From Exobacillus caeni (GTDB taxonomy: Bacteria > Bacillota > Bacilli > Bacillales > Guptibacillaceae), in the NCBI RefSeq assembly GCF_005747095.1, contig NZ_SWLG01000006.1, forward strand, positions 62,001 through 126,000: a DNA stretch of 64,000 bases, given 5' to 3'. A model generated the notes under the pieces. It was given only the letters and a program-made list of their open reading frames with translations, was not told the origin of the DNA and searched no databases. How positions within the stretch are numbered: position 1 is the first letter of the stretch; each line of letters begins with the position of its first letter. The position numbers were made by a program, and so were the translations under genes. Of the stretch, positions 1 to 9,480 are shown piece by piece.

Positions 1-1208
1 TCAAAAGAACATCTGGCCAGCATCCTGGCGGAATTATCGTGGTACCGGATTATATGGATATCTTTGACTTTTCACCGATTCAATATCCTGCTGATGACAA
101 AACATCTGCATGGAAAACGACCCACTTTGATTTCCATTCGATCCATGATAACCTGCTGAAGCTCGATATACTCGGGCACGATGATCCGACCGTGATCCGC
201 ATGCTTCAGGACTTGAGCGGAATCGATCCAAAAACGATCCCTACCGACGATCCTGAAGTGATGAAACTGTTCAGCGGTACAGAGTCACTCGGTGTGGAGC
301 AGGATCAAATCATGTGTAAGACTGGAACTTACGGGATTCCTGAATTCGGTACACGGTTTGTAAGGCAGATGTTAGAGGATACGAAACCGAGCACATTCTC
401 AGAACTTGTCCAGATTTCAGGCCTTTCTCACGGGACAGATGTGTGGCTGGGAAATGCACAGGAGCTTATCCAGAGCGGCACATGTACACTTAGTGATGTG
501 ATCGGATGCCGTGATGATATTATGGTCTACTTGATCTATAAAGGGCTAGAGCCTTCATTAGCATTTAAAATCATGGAGTTCGTGCGTAAAGGCAAAGGGC
601 TGCAGGATGAATGGGTAGAAGAAATGAAGAAGCACGATGTTCCGGACTGGTATATCGATTCTTGCTTGAAGATCAAATACATGTTCCCGAAAGCCCACGC
701 TGCAGCATATGTACTAATGGCAGTACGGATCGCTTACTTTAAAGTACATCACCCGATTCTGTTTTACGCTGCTTACTTTACCGTCCGCGCGGATGACTTT
801 GATATCGACACGATGGTAAAAGGCTCAAATGCGATCCGTTCCAGGATTGAAGAGATCAATGACAAAGGACTCGATGCATCGCCGAAAGAGAAGAACCTGC
901 TGACAGTACTTGAAATAGCTCTTGAGATGAGCGAGAGGGGACTATCGATGCAAAAGGTTGACTTGTACCGCTCAACTGCTTCGGAATTTGTCGTGGATGG
1001 AGATTCTTTGATACCTCCGTTCAACTCCTTGCCTGGGGTCGGAACGAACGCTGCATTGAATATCGTTAAAGCGAGAGAAGAAGGGGAGTTCTTATCAAAA
1101 GAAGACCTTCAGCAGCGAAGCAAGATATCGAAAACTGTGCTGGAATACCTTGATGACCACGGATGTCTCGAAGGGCTTCCTGATGCTAATCAACTGTCTT
1201 TGTTTTAG
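1..1208 (+). CDS. polC: DNA polymerase III PolC-type alpha subunit, 3' end only
   Basis: This is the C-terminal part of the replicative DNA polymerase of Firmicutes. The reading frame is open from the window edge (first complete codon at position 3), so about 402 codons are seen and the exonuclease and most of the palm lie outside. Visible signatures are [20 protein letters not shown] near the start, the GTESLG motif, the [18 protein letters not shown] helix and a C-terminal helix-hairpin-helix-like stretch ([20 protein letters not shown]). The protein ends in QLSLF, a classic beta-clamp binding pentapeptide, so the true C-terminus is intact. It is followed by rimP as in B. subtilis. Identification is secure; only the N-terminal part cannot be judged. 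Confidence 0.97.
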   Translation, partial: KRTSGQHPGGIIVVPDYMDIFDFSPIQYPADDKTSAWKTTHFDFHSIHDNLLKLDILGHDDPTVIRMLQDLSGIDPKTIPTDDPEVMKLFSGTESLGVEQDQIMCKTGTYGIPEFGTRFVRQMLEDTKPSTFSELVQISGLSHGTDVWLGNAQELIQSGTCTLSDVIGCRDDIMVYLIYKGLEPSLAFKIMEFVRKGKGLQDEWVEEMKKHDVPDWYIDSCLKIKYMFPKAHAAAYVLMAVRIAYFKVHHPILFYAAYFTVRADDFDIDTMVKGSNAIRSRIEEINDKGLDASPKEKNLLTVLEIALEMSERGLSMQKVDLYRSTASEFVVDGDSLIPPFNSLPGVGTNAALNIVKAREEGEFLSKEDLQQRSKISKTVLEYLDDHGCLEGLPDANQLSLF

Positions 1209-1270
1209 GATTCTGGAAGCAAATTAGCTTTCATTTGATCGTAGGATAACTGTCATAGCAGTGTATTCAG

Positions 1271-1299
1271 TTGAATTGGACATACGGTTATGATATAGT
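1271..1299 (+). promoter_or_regulatory. Sigma-A promoter of the rimP-nusA-infB operon
   Basis: TTGAAT (1271-1276), a 17-base spacer and TATAGT (1294-1299) form a near-consensus housekeeping promoter between polC and rimP. Transcription would start near 1306 and run through a hairpin (1335-1360) before rimP. Confidence 0.75.
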
Positions 1300-1334
1300 A
1301 TTTGTGGAAATACTACTGAATAAGAGTGTAGACC

Positions 1335-1366
1335 GAAGAGTGGGTGAAGCCCACTCTTTCGTTTTC
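1335..1366 (+). terminator. Hairpin in the rimP leader (attenuator-like)
   Basis: GAAGAGTGGG pairs with CCCACTCTTTC around a GTGAAG-type loop and is followed by GTTTTC. It lies downstream of the promoter at 1271-1299, so it sits in the 5' leader of the rimP operon rather than simply ending polC. The U-run is weak; it could be a terminator for read-through from polC, an attenuator, or an RNA stability element. Confidence 0.5.
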
Positions 1367-1413
1367 AGCATTGAAATCGGACCTTTGGAATGCAGCTGAA
1401 AGGAGGCAACACA

Positions 1414-1887
1414 GTGGCAAAAACAGATGTTATTAACACTACAGAAGAATTAGTAAAACCAATCTTAGAGGATATGAAGCTGGAGCTAGTGGATATAGAG
1501 TTTACACAGGAAGGGGCAAATTGGTTTCTCCGCGTTTATATTGACTCGCCGACAGGAGTCGATATTGAAGAATGCGGCAAAGTAAGTGAGAAACTGAGTG
1601 AGAAGCTGGATAAAAAGGATCCGATTGAACAGGCGTACTTTTTAGAAGTCTCTTCTCCAGGAGCAGAACGCCCATTAAAAAAAGAAAGCGATTTTAACAG
1701 TGCGGTAGGAAAAAATGTCCATATCACTACCTATGAGAAGATCGATGGCGAAAAAGTGTTTGAGGGAGAACTTCTTTCATTTGACGGGGAAACCGTTGCC
1801 ATTGAGAGGAAGGTAAAAACGAAAAAACAGAGAATTGAAATACCATATGAAAAAGTAGCAAGTGCCAGGCTTGCTGTTGTTTTTTAA
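1414..1887 (+). CDS. rimP: Ribosome maturation factor RimP
   Basis: RimP assists assembly of the 30S ribosomal subunit in the cytoplasm. The 157-residue product carries the family hallmarks [39 protein letters not shown] and [12 protein letters not shown], followed by the small Sm-like C-terminal domain (about residues 85-157). I chose the GTG start at 1414 because AGGAGG lies about 8 bases upstream; an in-frame ATG at 1390 has no ribosome binding site. It is the first gene of the conserved rimP-nusA-rnpM-ylxQ-infB operon, and nusA starts about 18 bases after its stop. Confidence 0.95.
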   Translation: MAKTDVINTTEELVKPILEDMKLELVDIEFTQEGANWFLRVYIDSPTGVDIEECGKVSEKLSEKLDKKDPIEQAYFLEVSSPGAERPLKKESDFNSAVGKNVHITTYEKIDGEKVFEGELLSFDGETVAIERKVKTKKQRIEIPYEKVASARLAVVF

Positions 1888-1905
1888 TAAAAGGGGAGAG
1901 AAATG

Positions 1906-3024
1906 ATGAACAGCGATCTTTTAGATGCTCTGACGGTATTGGAAAAGGAAAAAGGGATAAGCAAGGACATTTTAGTCGAAGCCATAGAAGCCGCGCTTAT
2001 CTCCGCATATAAGCGTAACTTCCATCAAGCACAGAACGTCCGGATTGACTTTAATCAGGACACAGGTGAAATTCGAGTGTTTGCAAGAAAGGATGTTGTA
2101 GAAGAAGTAGAAGATCCTCGCTTGCATATTTCTGTTGAAGAAGCAAAAACGATTAACCCGCAGTTTGATGTAGAAGATGTTGTGGAGATCGAAGTAACGC
2201 CAAGAAACTTTGGAAGAATAGCAGCTCAAACTGCTAAGCAAGTAGTTACGCAACGCGTACGAGAAGCAGAAAGAGGAATCATCTTCAGTGAGTTTATCGA
2301 TAGAGAAGATGATATAATGACCGGTATTGTCCAGCGCCAGGATCATCGCTTTATTTATGTTGATCTTGGAAGAGTTGAAGCATTGCTTCCTGCAAGTGAG
2401 CAAATGCCTAACGAGACTTACCATCCTCACGATCGTATCAAAGTGTATGTCACAAAAGTTGAAAAGACGACCAAAGGTCCTCAGGTAGTGGTTTCAAGAA
2501 CTCATCCTGGATTATTAAAGCGTTTATTCGAACTTGAGGTTCCTGAAATCTATGATGGAACAGTTGAAATAAAATCTATCGCCAGGGAAGCGGGAGACAG
2601 GTCTAAAATTGCTGTGCACGCAGAAAACCCGGAAGTTGACCCGGTAGGTTCTTGCGTTGGGCAAAAGGGGCAACGCGTACAGGCGATTGTGAACGAGCTG
2701 AAAGGCGAAAAGATAGACATTGTCCGCTGGTCAGAAGATATCGTGGAATATGTGGCGAACGCACTTAGCCCTTCTAAAGTTTTAAAAGTAAATGTTGATG
2801 AAGAACAAAAAATGACTCAGGTGATTGTGCCTGACTATCAGCTTTCCCTTGCGATCGGTAAAAGAGGCCAGAACGCGAGGCTCGCTGCAAAGCTAACAGG
2901 CTGGAAAATTGATATTAAAAGCCAATCCGAAGCAGAAGAATCAGGAATTTATAATTCTGATGAAACTGGTTTGAATGAAAGCGAACAAAATGAATTAAAA
3001 GAAAACACAGATAACCTGGAATAA
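1906..3024 (+). CDS. nusA: Transcription termination/antitermination factor NusA
   Basis: NusA binds RNA polymerase and nascent RNA and modulates pausing and intrinsic termination. The 372-residue protein has the N-terminal polymerase-binding domain (LLDALTVLEKEKGISKD, EAALISAYKRN), an S1 domain near residues 135-200, and two KH domains with VDPVGSCVGQKGQRVQ and LAIGKRGQNARLAAKLTGW. It ends in a short acidic tail, as in other Bacilli, and lacks the C-terminal acidic repeats of E. coli NusA. Two adjacent ATGs (1903 and 1906) are possible; 1906 matches the family start and sits 9 bases from GGGGAG. It lies directly between rimP and rnpM. Confidence 0.97.
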   Translation: MNSDLLDALTVLEKEKGISKDILVEAIEAALISAYKRNFHQAQNVRIDFNQDTGEIRVFARKDVVEEVEDPRLHISVEEAKTINPQFDVEDVVEIEVTPRNFGRIAAQTAKQVVTQRVREAERGIIFSEFIDREDDIMTGIVQRQDHRFIYVDLGRVEALLPASEQMPNETYHPHDRIKVYVTKVEKTTKGPQVVVSRTHPGLLKRLFELEVPEIYDGTVEIKSIAREAGDRSKIAVHAENPEVDPVGSCVGQKGQRVQAIVNELKGEKIDIVRWSEDIVEYVANALSPSKVLKVNVDEEQKMTQVIVPDYQLSLAIGKRGQNARLAAKLTGWKIDIKSQSEAEESGIYNSDETGLNESEQNELKENTDNLE

Positions 3025-3062
3025 GAAAGTAACAGGAACTATTGGCGGGAGAGGTGTCCAGA

Positions 3063-3335
3063 GTGAAAAACAGAAAAATTCCGATGCGAAAATGCATTGC
3101 CTGTCAGGAGCAAAAGCAAAAGAAAGACTTAATCCGTGTTGTCCGTTCTCCTGAGGGAGAAATTTCGGTAGATCCGACAGGAAAAAAATCTGGCCGGGGC
3201 GCTTATCTCTGTAATAATGAAGAATGTTTTCGCCAAGCTAAAAAGAAAAACGCCCTGTCAAGCCAGTTAAAGGCAAAGGTCGATGATGAAATGTATGACA
3301 TTCTTGAAAAAGGGCGGAAATCCATAGAACGATGA
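3063..3335 (+). CDS. rnpM: RNase P modulator RnpM (YlxR)
   Basis: This small RNA-binding protein (90 residues) belongs to the YlxR family, whose B. subtilis member binds and modulates the RNase P ribozyme. Family signatures are PMRKCIACQEQK, a CxxC near the N-terminus, and DPTGKKSGRGAYLC, with a further Cys pair near residues 50-56. The GTG at 3063 is chosen because GAGAGGTG lies 8 bases upstream; an upstream TTG at 3042 lacks a good site. Its stop overlaps the ylxQ start (ATGA), implying translational coupling. Confidence 0.9.
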   Translation: MKNRKIPMRKCIACQEQKQKKDLIRVVRSPEGEISVDPTGKKSGRGAYLCNNEECFRQAKKKNALSSQLKAKVDDEMYDILEKGRKSIER

Positions 3336-3640
3336 AAAAACAGAGTAATTGGGAATCCATCTTAGGTCTGGCACAGCGAGCAGGAAAAATTATTTCCGGA
3401 GAAGAACTTGTGGTAAGAGAAATCCGGAGAAAGAAAGCTAGACTTGTACTTCTTGCAGGAGATGCATCGGAAAATACCAAAAAGAAAATAACGGATAAAG
3501 CACATTATTACAAAGTGCCAGTAGTATTTGTAGACAACAGGGCAAGCCTTGGGCATGCCATCGGAAAAGAACACCGAGTGACAGCAGCGGTTCTAGATGA
3601 AGGATTTGCAAACAAATTAATTGCGATTCTTGGTCAATAA
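3332..3640 (+). CDS. ylxQ: L7Ae-family ribosomal protein YlxQ
   Basis: A 102-residue member of the L7Ae/L30e family of RNA-binding proteins that recognise kink-turn RNA. Visible family features are ILGLAQRAGKIISGEELV at the N-terminus, KARLVLLAGDASENTKKKI in the middle, and a C-terminal segment resembling the kink-turn contact loop (SLGHAIGKEHRVTAAVLD). The ATG overlaps the rnpM stop. The exact cellular role of YlxQ is not well settled; the position between rnpM and infB suggests a ribosome-related job. Confidence 0.9.
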   Translation: MKKQSNWESILGLAQRAGKIISGEELVVREIRRKKARLVLLAGDASENTKKKITDKAHYYKVPVVFVDNRASLGHAIGKEHRVTAAVLDEGFANKLIAILGQ

Positions 3641-3655
3641 TTCGGGGGTGAACGT

Positions 3656-5785
3656 ATGAGTAAAATGCGTATTTACGAGTATGCAAAAGAGCATAACACA
3701 ACAAGCAAAGAAGTAATCGACAAGTTAAAGAAAATGAACGTTTCAGTTTCAAACCATATGTCGGTAATTGATGACGATACTATGAAGAAACTGACAGGCT
3801 CTGAAACGGGAAATGCGAAAGCATCTCAGAACCAATCAAAGAGCAGTGCTTCTGTTAATGAAAAGTATGAAAATGGTAAACAGGCAGACAACACAAAAAA
3901 GAAAACCAAGTTTAGAGATTCTAAGGATGACCGCAAACCTGGTAAAAAGGCCAAAGGGAACAACAACCATCATTCAAAAGGAAACCATAAAGGCGGAGGC
4001 AAGTTCCAACCGCAAAACCAGAATTCGAAAGCTACACCTGAAAAAATTACCTATTCCGGTTCTTTGACTGTAGGAGAAATTGCTAAAAAGCTAAACAAAG
4101 AATCTTCTGAGATTATAAAGAAGTTAATGCAGCTTGGCACGATGGCAACAATTAACCAGGATCTTGACCATGACACGATCGAATTGATCGCAAGTGACTA
4201 TAGTGTTGAGGTCGAGGAAGAAAAAGTCTTTGATGTGACTGACCTGGAAGGTTATAAAGTGGAGGATAGCCCAGAGGAGCTTGTTGAGCGTCCAGCTGTC
4301 GTCACAATCATGGGACACGTTGACCATGGTAAAACAACACTGCTCGATAGCATCCGCAACACGAAAGTAACCGAAGGTGAAGCTGGTGGAATTACACAGC
4401 ACATCGGTGCGTACCAGGTTGAAGAAAACGGCAAAAAGATCACTTTTCTCGATACACCTGGACACGCTGCTTTTACAACGATGCGTGCTAGAGGTGCGAA
4501 AGTAACAGATATCACTATCCTTGTAGTAGCTGCTGATGATGGTGTAATGCCACAAACGGTTGAGGCGATCAACCATGCGAAAGCAGCTGGCGTGCCGATT
4601 ATCGTGGCAGTTAATAAAATCGACAAAGAAGGCGCTAACCCTGACCGTGTGATGCAGGAACTGACTGAGTATGAGTTGATTCCGGAAGATTGGGGCGGAG
4701 ATACAATCTTTGTTAAGCTTTCTGCTATCAAAGGTGAAGGAATCGATGATCTTCTTGAGATGATCGTTCTTGTGTCAGAGATAGAAGAACTAAAAGCAAA
4801 CCCTAACAAGCTTGCTAACGGAACCGTTATTGAAGCACAGCTTGATAAAGGCCGTGGCGCTGTAGCAACATTGCTTGTTCAAAGCGGCACATTGAAAGTC
4901 GGCGATCCGATAGTTGTCGGAAACACATTCGGAAGAGTGCGTGCGATGGTTAACGATCTTGGCAGAAGAGTGAAAACTGCTTCTCCGTCTACTCCGGTAG
5001 AAATCACAGGCTTGAACGATGTTCCACAGGCTGGGGACCAATTTATTGTCCTCGGAGATGAAAAATCTGCCCGCCAGGTTGGTGAAGCGCGTGCACAGCA
5101 AGAGCTTGAAGCACAGCGTAAAGAGACTTCCAAAGTAAGTCTTGATGACTTGTTTGATAAAATTAAACAAGGGGATATTAAAGATATAAACATCATAGTC
5201 AAAGCTGATGTTCAGGGATCTGTCGAGGCACTTGCAGGTTCCCTAAGAAAGATCGATGTAGAAGGCGTGAATGTAAACATCATCCATACTGGCGTAGGCG
5301 CCATCACGGAATCAGATGTTATTCTGGCTTCTGCTTCCAATGCGATCATCATCGGATTCAATGTACGCCCTGACGCTAACACGAAGAAGACTGCTGAGGC
5401 TGAAAAAGTTGATATCCGTTTACACCGTGTTATTTACAATGCGATCGAAGAAATCGAAGCTGCGATGAAAGGGATGCTGGATCCTGAATTTGAAGAAAAA
5501 GTAATCGGGCAGGCAGAAGTTCGTGAAACATTTAAAGTTTCTAAAGTAGGAACCATTGCTGGCTGCATGGTTACTGACGGAAAAATCACGAGAGATTCCG
5601 GTGTTCGCCTGATTCGTGAAGGTATCGTTGTTCTTGAAGGAGAAGTCGACACCCTTAAACGTTACAAAGATGATGCGAAAGAAGTAGCAAAAGGCTATGA
5701 GTGCGGTATTACACTTAAAAACTTTAATGATATTAAAGAAGGAGATGTAATCGAAGCATTCGTAATGGAAGAAGTTAAACGTTAA
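3656..5785 (+). CDS. infB: Translation initiation factor IF-2
   Basis: IF-2 is the GTPase that brings initiator fMet-tRNA to the ribosome and promotes subunit joining. The 709-residue protein has an N-terminal IF2_N subdomain ([20 protein letters not shown]), a Lys/Asn/Gly-rich linker around residues 45-125, a second IF2_N unit, then the G domain with [18 protein letters not shown] and NKID, followed by domains II-IV. The linker is variable and low in complexity, as usual. The site GGGGGTGA precedes ATG 3656. Its stop overlaps the ATG of ylxP (TAATG). Confidence 0.98.
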   Translation: MSKMRIYEYAKEHNTTSKEVIDKLKKMNVSVSNHMSVIDDDTMKKLTGSETGNAKASQNQSKSSASVNEKYENGKQADNTKKKTKFRDSKDDRKPGKKAKGNNNHHSKGNHKGGGKFQPQNQNSKATPEKITYSGSLTVGEIAKKLNKESSEIIKKLMQLGTMATINQDLDHDTIELIASDYSVEVEEEKVFDVTDLEGYKVEDSPEELVERPAVVTIMGHVDHGKTTLLDSIRNTKVTEGEAGGITQHIGAYQVEENGKKITFLDTPGHAAFTTMRARGAKVTDITILVVAADDGVMPQTVEAINHAKAAGVPIIVAVNKIDKEGANPDRVMQELTEYELIPEDWGGDTIFVKLSAIKGEGIDDLLEMIVLVSEIEELKANPNKLANGTVIEAQLDKGRGAVATLLVQSGTLKVGDPIVVGNTFGRVRAMVNDLGRRVKTASPSTPVEITGLNDVPQAGDQFIVLGDEKSARQVGEARAQQELEAQRKETSKVSLDDLFDKIKQGDIKDINIIVKADVQGSVEALAGSLRKIDVEGVNVNIIHTGVGAITESDVILASASNAIIIGFNVRPDANTKKTAEAEKVDIRLHRVIYNAIEEIEAAMKGMLDPEFEEKVIGQAEVRETFKVSKVGTIAGCMVTDGKITRDSGVRLIREGIVVLEGEVDTLKRYKDDAKEVAKGYECGITLKNFNDIKEGDVIEAFVMEEVKR

Positions 5786-6063
5786 TGATCGGTTTTGTCC
5801 GTTGTGAGTGTATTATTTATGATGCACATTCTTTAAAAGAAAAACGGTCAGTTTTAAAGTCGGTTATTACAAGGATCAAGCAGCAATACAACGTCTCGGT
5901 TGCGGAACTCGACCATCATGATGTCTGGCAAAGAACCGAGATCGGTATTGTTAGCCTGTCAACAAACAGAACAGGCGCAGAAAAAGAGCTGCAAAGGGCA
6001 ATCGGTATGATCGAATCCAGACCGGAAATAGAGCTTGCTAACACAGTCTATGAATGGCTGTAA
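5785..6063 (+). CDS. ylxP: DUF503 family protein YlxP
   Basis: A 92-residue protein of the YlxP/DUF503 family. It contains the family pattern HSLKEKRSVLKSVITRIKQQYNVSV (here in parts: SLKEKRSVLKS and RIKQQYNVSVAELD) and DHHDVWQRTEIGIV. No enzymatic function is known; the gene is almost always found between infB and rbfA, which suggests a link to ribosome maturation or translation. It is translationally coupled to infB by a one-base overlap. Small compact alpha/beta fold expected from the family. Confidence 0.9.
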   Translation: MIGFVRCECIIYDAHSLKEKRSVLKSVITRIKQQYNVSVAELDHHDVWQRTEIGIVSLSTNRTGAEKELQRAIGMIESRPEIELANTVYEWL

Positions 6064-6134
6064 AATAACGGTTCTTAATCGGCTGATGGAATGCATTCTC
6101 TAAGGGAACAGCGTAGAGAAGTGAGGTGCTTAAT

Positions 6135-6494
6135 ATGAGTAATGTTCGAGCTAATCGCGTCGGTGAACAGATGAAAAAAGAACTTGGCGATATCATAAGC
6201 CGAAAAATAAAAGATCCAAGAGTTGGATTTGTTACTGTAACTGGCGTTGAGGTGACTAACGACCTTCAACAGGCCACTGTTTATATTACGGTTTTAGGCG
6301 ATGAAGAGAAAAAAGAGGATACGTTGAATGGTTTAGCAAAAGCTACCGGCTTTATCCGTTCAGAAATCGGCAAAAGAATCAGGCTCCGGAAAACACCAGA
6401 GATCGTATTTGAATTTGATGAGTCGATTGAGTATGGAAACCGTATCGAAAGACTTATCTCTGACCTAAACCGTGACACAGACAGCCCTGAATAA
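6135..6494 (+). CDS. rbfA: 30S ribosome-binding factor RbfA
   Basis: RbfA is a KH-fold protein needed for late 16S rRNA processing and 30S maturation, also linked to growth in the cold. The 119-residue product shows the family start [41 protein letters not shown] and the C-terminal [22 protein letters not shown] 6135 is preceded by GTGAGGTG at a 7-base spacing; an in-frame upstream GTG at 6126 is part of that site and is not the start. Located between ylxP and truB, as in B. subtilis. Confidence 0.96.
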   Translation: MSNVRANRVGEQMKKELGDIISRKIKDPRVGFVTVTGVEVTNDLQQATVYITVLGDEEKKEDTLNGLAKATGFIRSEIGKRIRLRKTPEIVFEFDESIEYGNRIERLISDLNRDTDSPE

Positions 6495-6579
6495 GGAGAA
6501 CGAGAGGATAGACAACAAGCCTTGTCTATCCTTTCTCTTTGTTATAAACGTGTTTAAAAGGGCAGGAGGGAATATTATT

Positions 6580-7482
6580 ATGGCTTTACAGACTAACGGC
6601 ATACTTCCATTGTTCAAACCAGCGGGCATGACATCCCATGACTGTGTATATAAAATTAGAAAGTTATTAAAAACAAAAAAGGTAGGGCATACAGGGACCC
6701 TGGACCCGGACGTCACAGGAGTGCTTCCCATCTGTATCGGTAAAGCTACAAAAGTAGCCCAATACATGTCAGATTATCCTAAAACTTATATTGCGGAAGT
6801 TACCCTTGGTACTGCAACATACACAGAGGACGCCAGTGGAGAAACAGTAGAACGGAAAACCGTGCATACCGCTCCTTCAATAACAGAAATAAAGGAAGTG
6901 CTTTCAGAGTTTAAAGGTAAGATTACCCAGATTCCTCCGATGTATTCTGCGGTGAAGGTCAATGGCAAACGGCTTTACGAATATGCTTTTGAAGGAAAGG
7001 TTATTGATCGGCCAGAAAGACAGGTGACGATCCATGAGATCGAGCTGATTGACGGTGTAGAACATAATGGAGAAACGGCTTCTTTTTCAATATATGTTAA
7101 ATGCAGCAAAGGTACATATGTGAGGACACTCGCAGTAGATATCGGCAGGAAGCTGGGTTATCCGGCTCACATGTCCTATCTTAGAAGAACTGCTTCAGGT
7201 CCATTTGAAGAAGAAGATTGTTTGACATTTGAAGAGATTACGAAGAAGATAGAAATAGGTGATTCCTTTTTGTATCCTATTGAAAAAGCACTGGGCCATT
7301 TTGAACCCTATATGGTCGATAAAGATATCATTCCTAAAATAAAAAATGGTGCGGTTTTGCCATTTCCGGAAGGTGTACTAAACGATCGATTCACGATTAA
7401 AGATGAAGCAGGAAAGGTTATCGCTATTTACCAGCGGCACCCGAACAAACCAGAATTAATGAAGCCGGTAAAAGTTTTTTAA
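6580..7482 (+). CDS. truB: tRNA pseudouridine(55) synthase TruB
   Basis: TruB isomerises U55 in the T-loop of tRNAs to pseudouridine. The 300-residue protein carries the catalytic motif GHTGTLDPDVTGVLP (catalytic Asp in TLDP), the KPAGMTSHD entry motif, QIPPMYSAVKVNGKRLYEYA and CSKGTYVRTLAVDIG, followed by a PUA-like C-terminal domain. I chose ATG 6580, with GGAGGG about 10 bases upstream; the frame is open further upstream but that extension has no homology to the family. Separated from rbfA by a spacer of about 85 bases. Confidence 0.97.
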   Translation: MALQTNGILPLFKPAGMTSHDCVYKIRKLLKTKKVGHTGTLDPDVTGVLPICIGKATKVAQYMSDYPKTYIAEVTLGTATYTEDASGETVERKTVHTAPSITEIKEVLSEFKGKITQIPPMYSAVKVNGKRLYEYAFEGKVIDRPERQVTIHEIELIDGVEHNGETASFSIYVKCSKGTYVRTLAVDIGRKLGYPAHMSYLRRTASGPFEEEDCLTFEEITKKIEIGDSFLYPIEKALGHFEPYMVDKDIIPKIKNGAVLPFPEGVLNDRFTIKDEAGKVIAIYQRHPNKPELMKPVKVF

Positions 7483-7502
7483 ATAAGTAGCCAGAAGATC
7501 TA

Positions 7503-7679
7503 TAAAGGCTTTTATCGCATATTTTGTTGTTTTATAAGTTTTACACTTGAGATGAACTGGACATTGCAACCGGCTGGTCGCTACGGAAAGCAACTGCCCG
7601 GAGCGGAAATCAATGCTGGAATTGCATCGCAGTTAATCGCTCTTGTGCAATTCAACATTCTTATTGAAAACAGCCTAAA
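7503..7679. repeat. Dispersed inverted-repeat element, copy A
   Basis: The truB-ribF gap is filled by a copy of an element seen five times in the window. The left end (AAAGGCTTTTATCGCATATT) is roughly mirrored at the right end (TTGAAAACAGCCTAAAG). The core, about 7556-7632, holds CTGGTCGCTACGGAAAGC, ACTGCCCGGAGCGGAAAT and a right arm GCATCGCAGTTAATCGC. There is no gene in the gap. The element is transcribed within the operon and could fold into a long hairpin. Confidence 0.75.
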
Positions 7680-7706
7680 GAAATGAAAGTAAGAAGGTGA
7701 CTTCCT

Positions 7707-8654
7707 TTGAAGACGGTTTATTTAAAGCATCCTCATGACCTTGCTAGAGTAGAAACAGAGGACAAGGCAATGGCGCTTGGCTATTTCGACGGCATCCATC
7801 TAGGGCACCAAAAAGTGATTTTGACTGCAAAAGAGATTGCTGAAAGGAAAGGGTATACATCTGCGGTAATGACCTTTCATCCGCACCCCTCCGTTGTGCT
7901 CGGAAGATCGAATCCGCATGTGAAATACATTACCCCTCTTGATGAAAAGATCAAGCAGATCGAAAAGCTTGGAATCGATAAGCTGTTTATCGTTACTTTT
8001 GATAAAACCATTGCTAATTTAACCCCACAGGAGTTTGTGGATGATTATATTATCGGACTATCTGTTAAGCATGCAGTTGCAGGCTTTGATTTTACATACG
8101 GGCGAAAAGGCAGTGGGACGATGGAGACGCTAGTGTTTCATTCAAGAAACCAGTTCGAGTATACAGTTGTCGATAAGGTAGCGAATCATAACGAAAAAGT
8201 TAGCTCTACCTTAATAAGAAGCTTAATTAACGAAGGGGCAGTCGAACAGATTCCAGAGTATCTTGGAAGGTTTTATGAGGTGAAAGGAACGGTAGTGAAA
8301 GGGGATCAGCGCGGAAGAACCATCGGTTTTCCAACAGCTAACCTTGCATTCGAAGACCCATACCTTATTCCTAAAACAGGCGTTTATGCCGTTAAAATGA
8401 AGTTGGGTTCTGATTGGCATGAAGGTGTTTGCAATATTGGTTATAAGCCTACATTTAACGAATCCCGGCCAGACGAACCAACGATGGAGGTGCACCTGTT
8501 CAACTTTTCCCAATCGATCTACAATGAACAGGTTGCAGTAAAACTCTGCAAACGACTCAGAGGAGAACGAAAATTCTCTTCCTTAGATGAACTAAAAGCA
8601 CAGATCAAAAAAGACGCCGAAAACACAAAAGAATACTTCAGCCTAAAAAGTTAA
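7707..8654 (+). CDS. ribF: Bifunctional riboflavin kinase / FAD synthetase
   Basis: This enzyme phosphorylates riboflavin to FMN and adenylates FMN to FAD in the cytoplasm. The 315-residue protein has the N-terminal nucleotidyltransferase domain with ALGYFDGIHLGHQKVI and TFHPHPSVVLG, and the C-terminal flavokinase domain with GDQRGRTIGFPTANL and GVCNIGYKPTF. A TTG start at 7707 is supported by AAGAAGGTGA 7-8 bases upstream and by the family N-terminus (MKTV then HPHD). In B. subtilis the orthologue (ribC/ribF) sits at the same place. Confidence 0.96.
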   Translation: MKTVYLKHPHDLARVETEDKAMALGYFDGIHLGHQKVILTAKEIAERKGYTSAVMTFHPHPSVVLGRSNPHVKYITPLDEKIKQIEKLGIDKLFIVTFDKTIANLTPQEFVDDYIIGLSVKHAVAGFDFTYGRKGSGTMETLVFHSRNQFEYTVVDKVANHNEKVSSTLIRSLINEGAVEQIPEYLGRFYEVKGTVVKGDQRGRTIGFPTANLAFEDPYLIPKTGVYAVKMKLGSDWHEGVCNIGYKPTFNESRPDEPTMEVHLFNFSQSIYNEQVAVKLCKRLRGERKFSSLDELKAQIKKDAENTKEYFSLKS

Positions 8655-8833
8655 TCTGTAAGTGATTTTTTCTTTCAAAAGGGCCCACGAAGCGTTACAT
8701 CATTTCTCCATTTGAAAAAGATTTGGTACCAGCTTGTGGCCGGACCGTCTACGATCTGTTCCGTTTGTGTCGCAGGGGGATCACAAAACTGCATTCCCGA
8801 AAATTCTGCAAACAGATAGATTATGGATTCCTC

Positions 8834-8862
8834 TTGCATTTCAGAACAAAAACCTGTAATCT
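8834..8862 (+). promoter_or_regulatory. Sigma-A promoter of rpsO
   Basis: TTGCAT (8834-8839), a 17-base spacer and TAATCT (8857-8862). The transcript would begin near 8869 and give a leader of about 80 bases before rpsO. Confidence 0.6.
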
Positions 8863-8950
8863 ATTACATGTACAAACAACCATTACTGGGCAAATCGATT
8901 CACCGACGTTTGCGTGGTAATCGGGGTTACAAATTAAGGAGGTGAAAAGG
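8863..8950 (+). promoter_or_regulatory. rpsO 5' leader, possible S15 autoregulatory site
   Basis: The roughly 80-base leader contains CGACGTTTGCGTGGTAATC and GGGGTTAC just before the strong site AAGGAGGTG. In Bacilli the S15 protein represses its own mRNA by binding a structured leader; position and G/U-rich pairing potential fit that, but I did not establish the fold. The remaining part of the ribF-rpsO gap (8655-8833) holds no recognisable gene. Confidence 0.35.
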
Positions 8951-9220
8951 ATGGCAATCACTCAAGATCGTAAGCAAGAATTGATTAATGAGTATAAGGT
9001 ACATGATAATGACACTGGATCTCCAGAAGTTCAAATCGCTGTCCTAACAGAAGAAATCAATAACTTGAACGACCATTTACGCACTCACAAAAAAGACCAT
9101 CACTCACGTCGTGGTCTATTGAAAATGGTTGGTAAGCGTCGTAACCTTTTAACATACTTGCGTAACAAAGATGTTACACGTTACCGCGAGCTTATTAAAA
9201 AGCTTGGTTTACGTCGATAA
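8951..9220 (+). CDS. rpsO: 30S ribosomal protein S15
   Basis: S15 is a primary 16S rRNA-binding protein of the small subunit platform. The 89-residue product is the normal family length and shows [38 protein letters not shown] and the C-terminal [12 protein letters not shown]. The start is ATG 8951, with AAGGAGGTG 7 bases upstream. The codon at 8942 in the same frame would overlap the ribosome binding site. The gene has its own promoter and terminator. Confidence 0.98.
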   Translation: MAITQDRKQELINEYKVHDNDTGSPEVQIAVLTEEINNLNDHLRTHKKDHHSRRGLLKMVGKRRNLLTYLRNKDVTRYRELIKKLGLRR

Positions 9221-9227
9221 TAAACAA

Positions 9228-9256
9228 AGAAAGCGGGATTTTTCCCGCTTTTTTGT
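9228..9256 (+). terminator. Intrinsic terminator of rpsO
   Basis: AAAGCGGGA pairs with TCCCGCTTT over a short TTTT loop, followed by a T-run. Confidence 0.9.
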
Positions 9257-9412
9257 TAGCATAAAATAATTCGAATCTTTATGCTTTTTTGGTAGATAAG
9301 ATAATAAATAAAAAATCGCCTTGAGAATAACTTTATTAATAACCCGGTATATACCGATAAAAGGAATTTAACTGAAAAGGAAGAACATACATAGCTGGAA
9401 TCGCCTATCTTT

Positions 9413-9440
9413 TTTAGATTTTATCAGGTTAGGGTATAAT
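9413..9440 (+). promoter_or_regulatory. Promoter of pnp
   Basis: A perfect TATAAT (9435-9440) lies about 40 bases before the pnp start; the -35 region (TTTAGA near 9413) is weak. The rest of the rpsO-pnp gap is AT-rich and shows no gene. Confidence 0.5.
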
Positions 9441-9480
9441 AGAAGAAATGATTTCTTGGACGAGAGGAGTACTTACAGTA

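Noticed and set aside
4252-4809. Minus-strand frame of 185 codons within infB
   Set aside because: Composition is Ser/Ile/Val-rich in the manner of antisense shadows and it lies inside the IF-2 GTPase domain.
8723-8920. 65-codon plus-strand frame upstream of rpsO
   Set aside because: No ribosome binding site, composition unlike coding DNA here, and it overlaps the rpsO promoter and leader.
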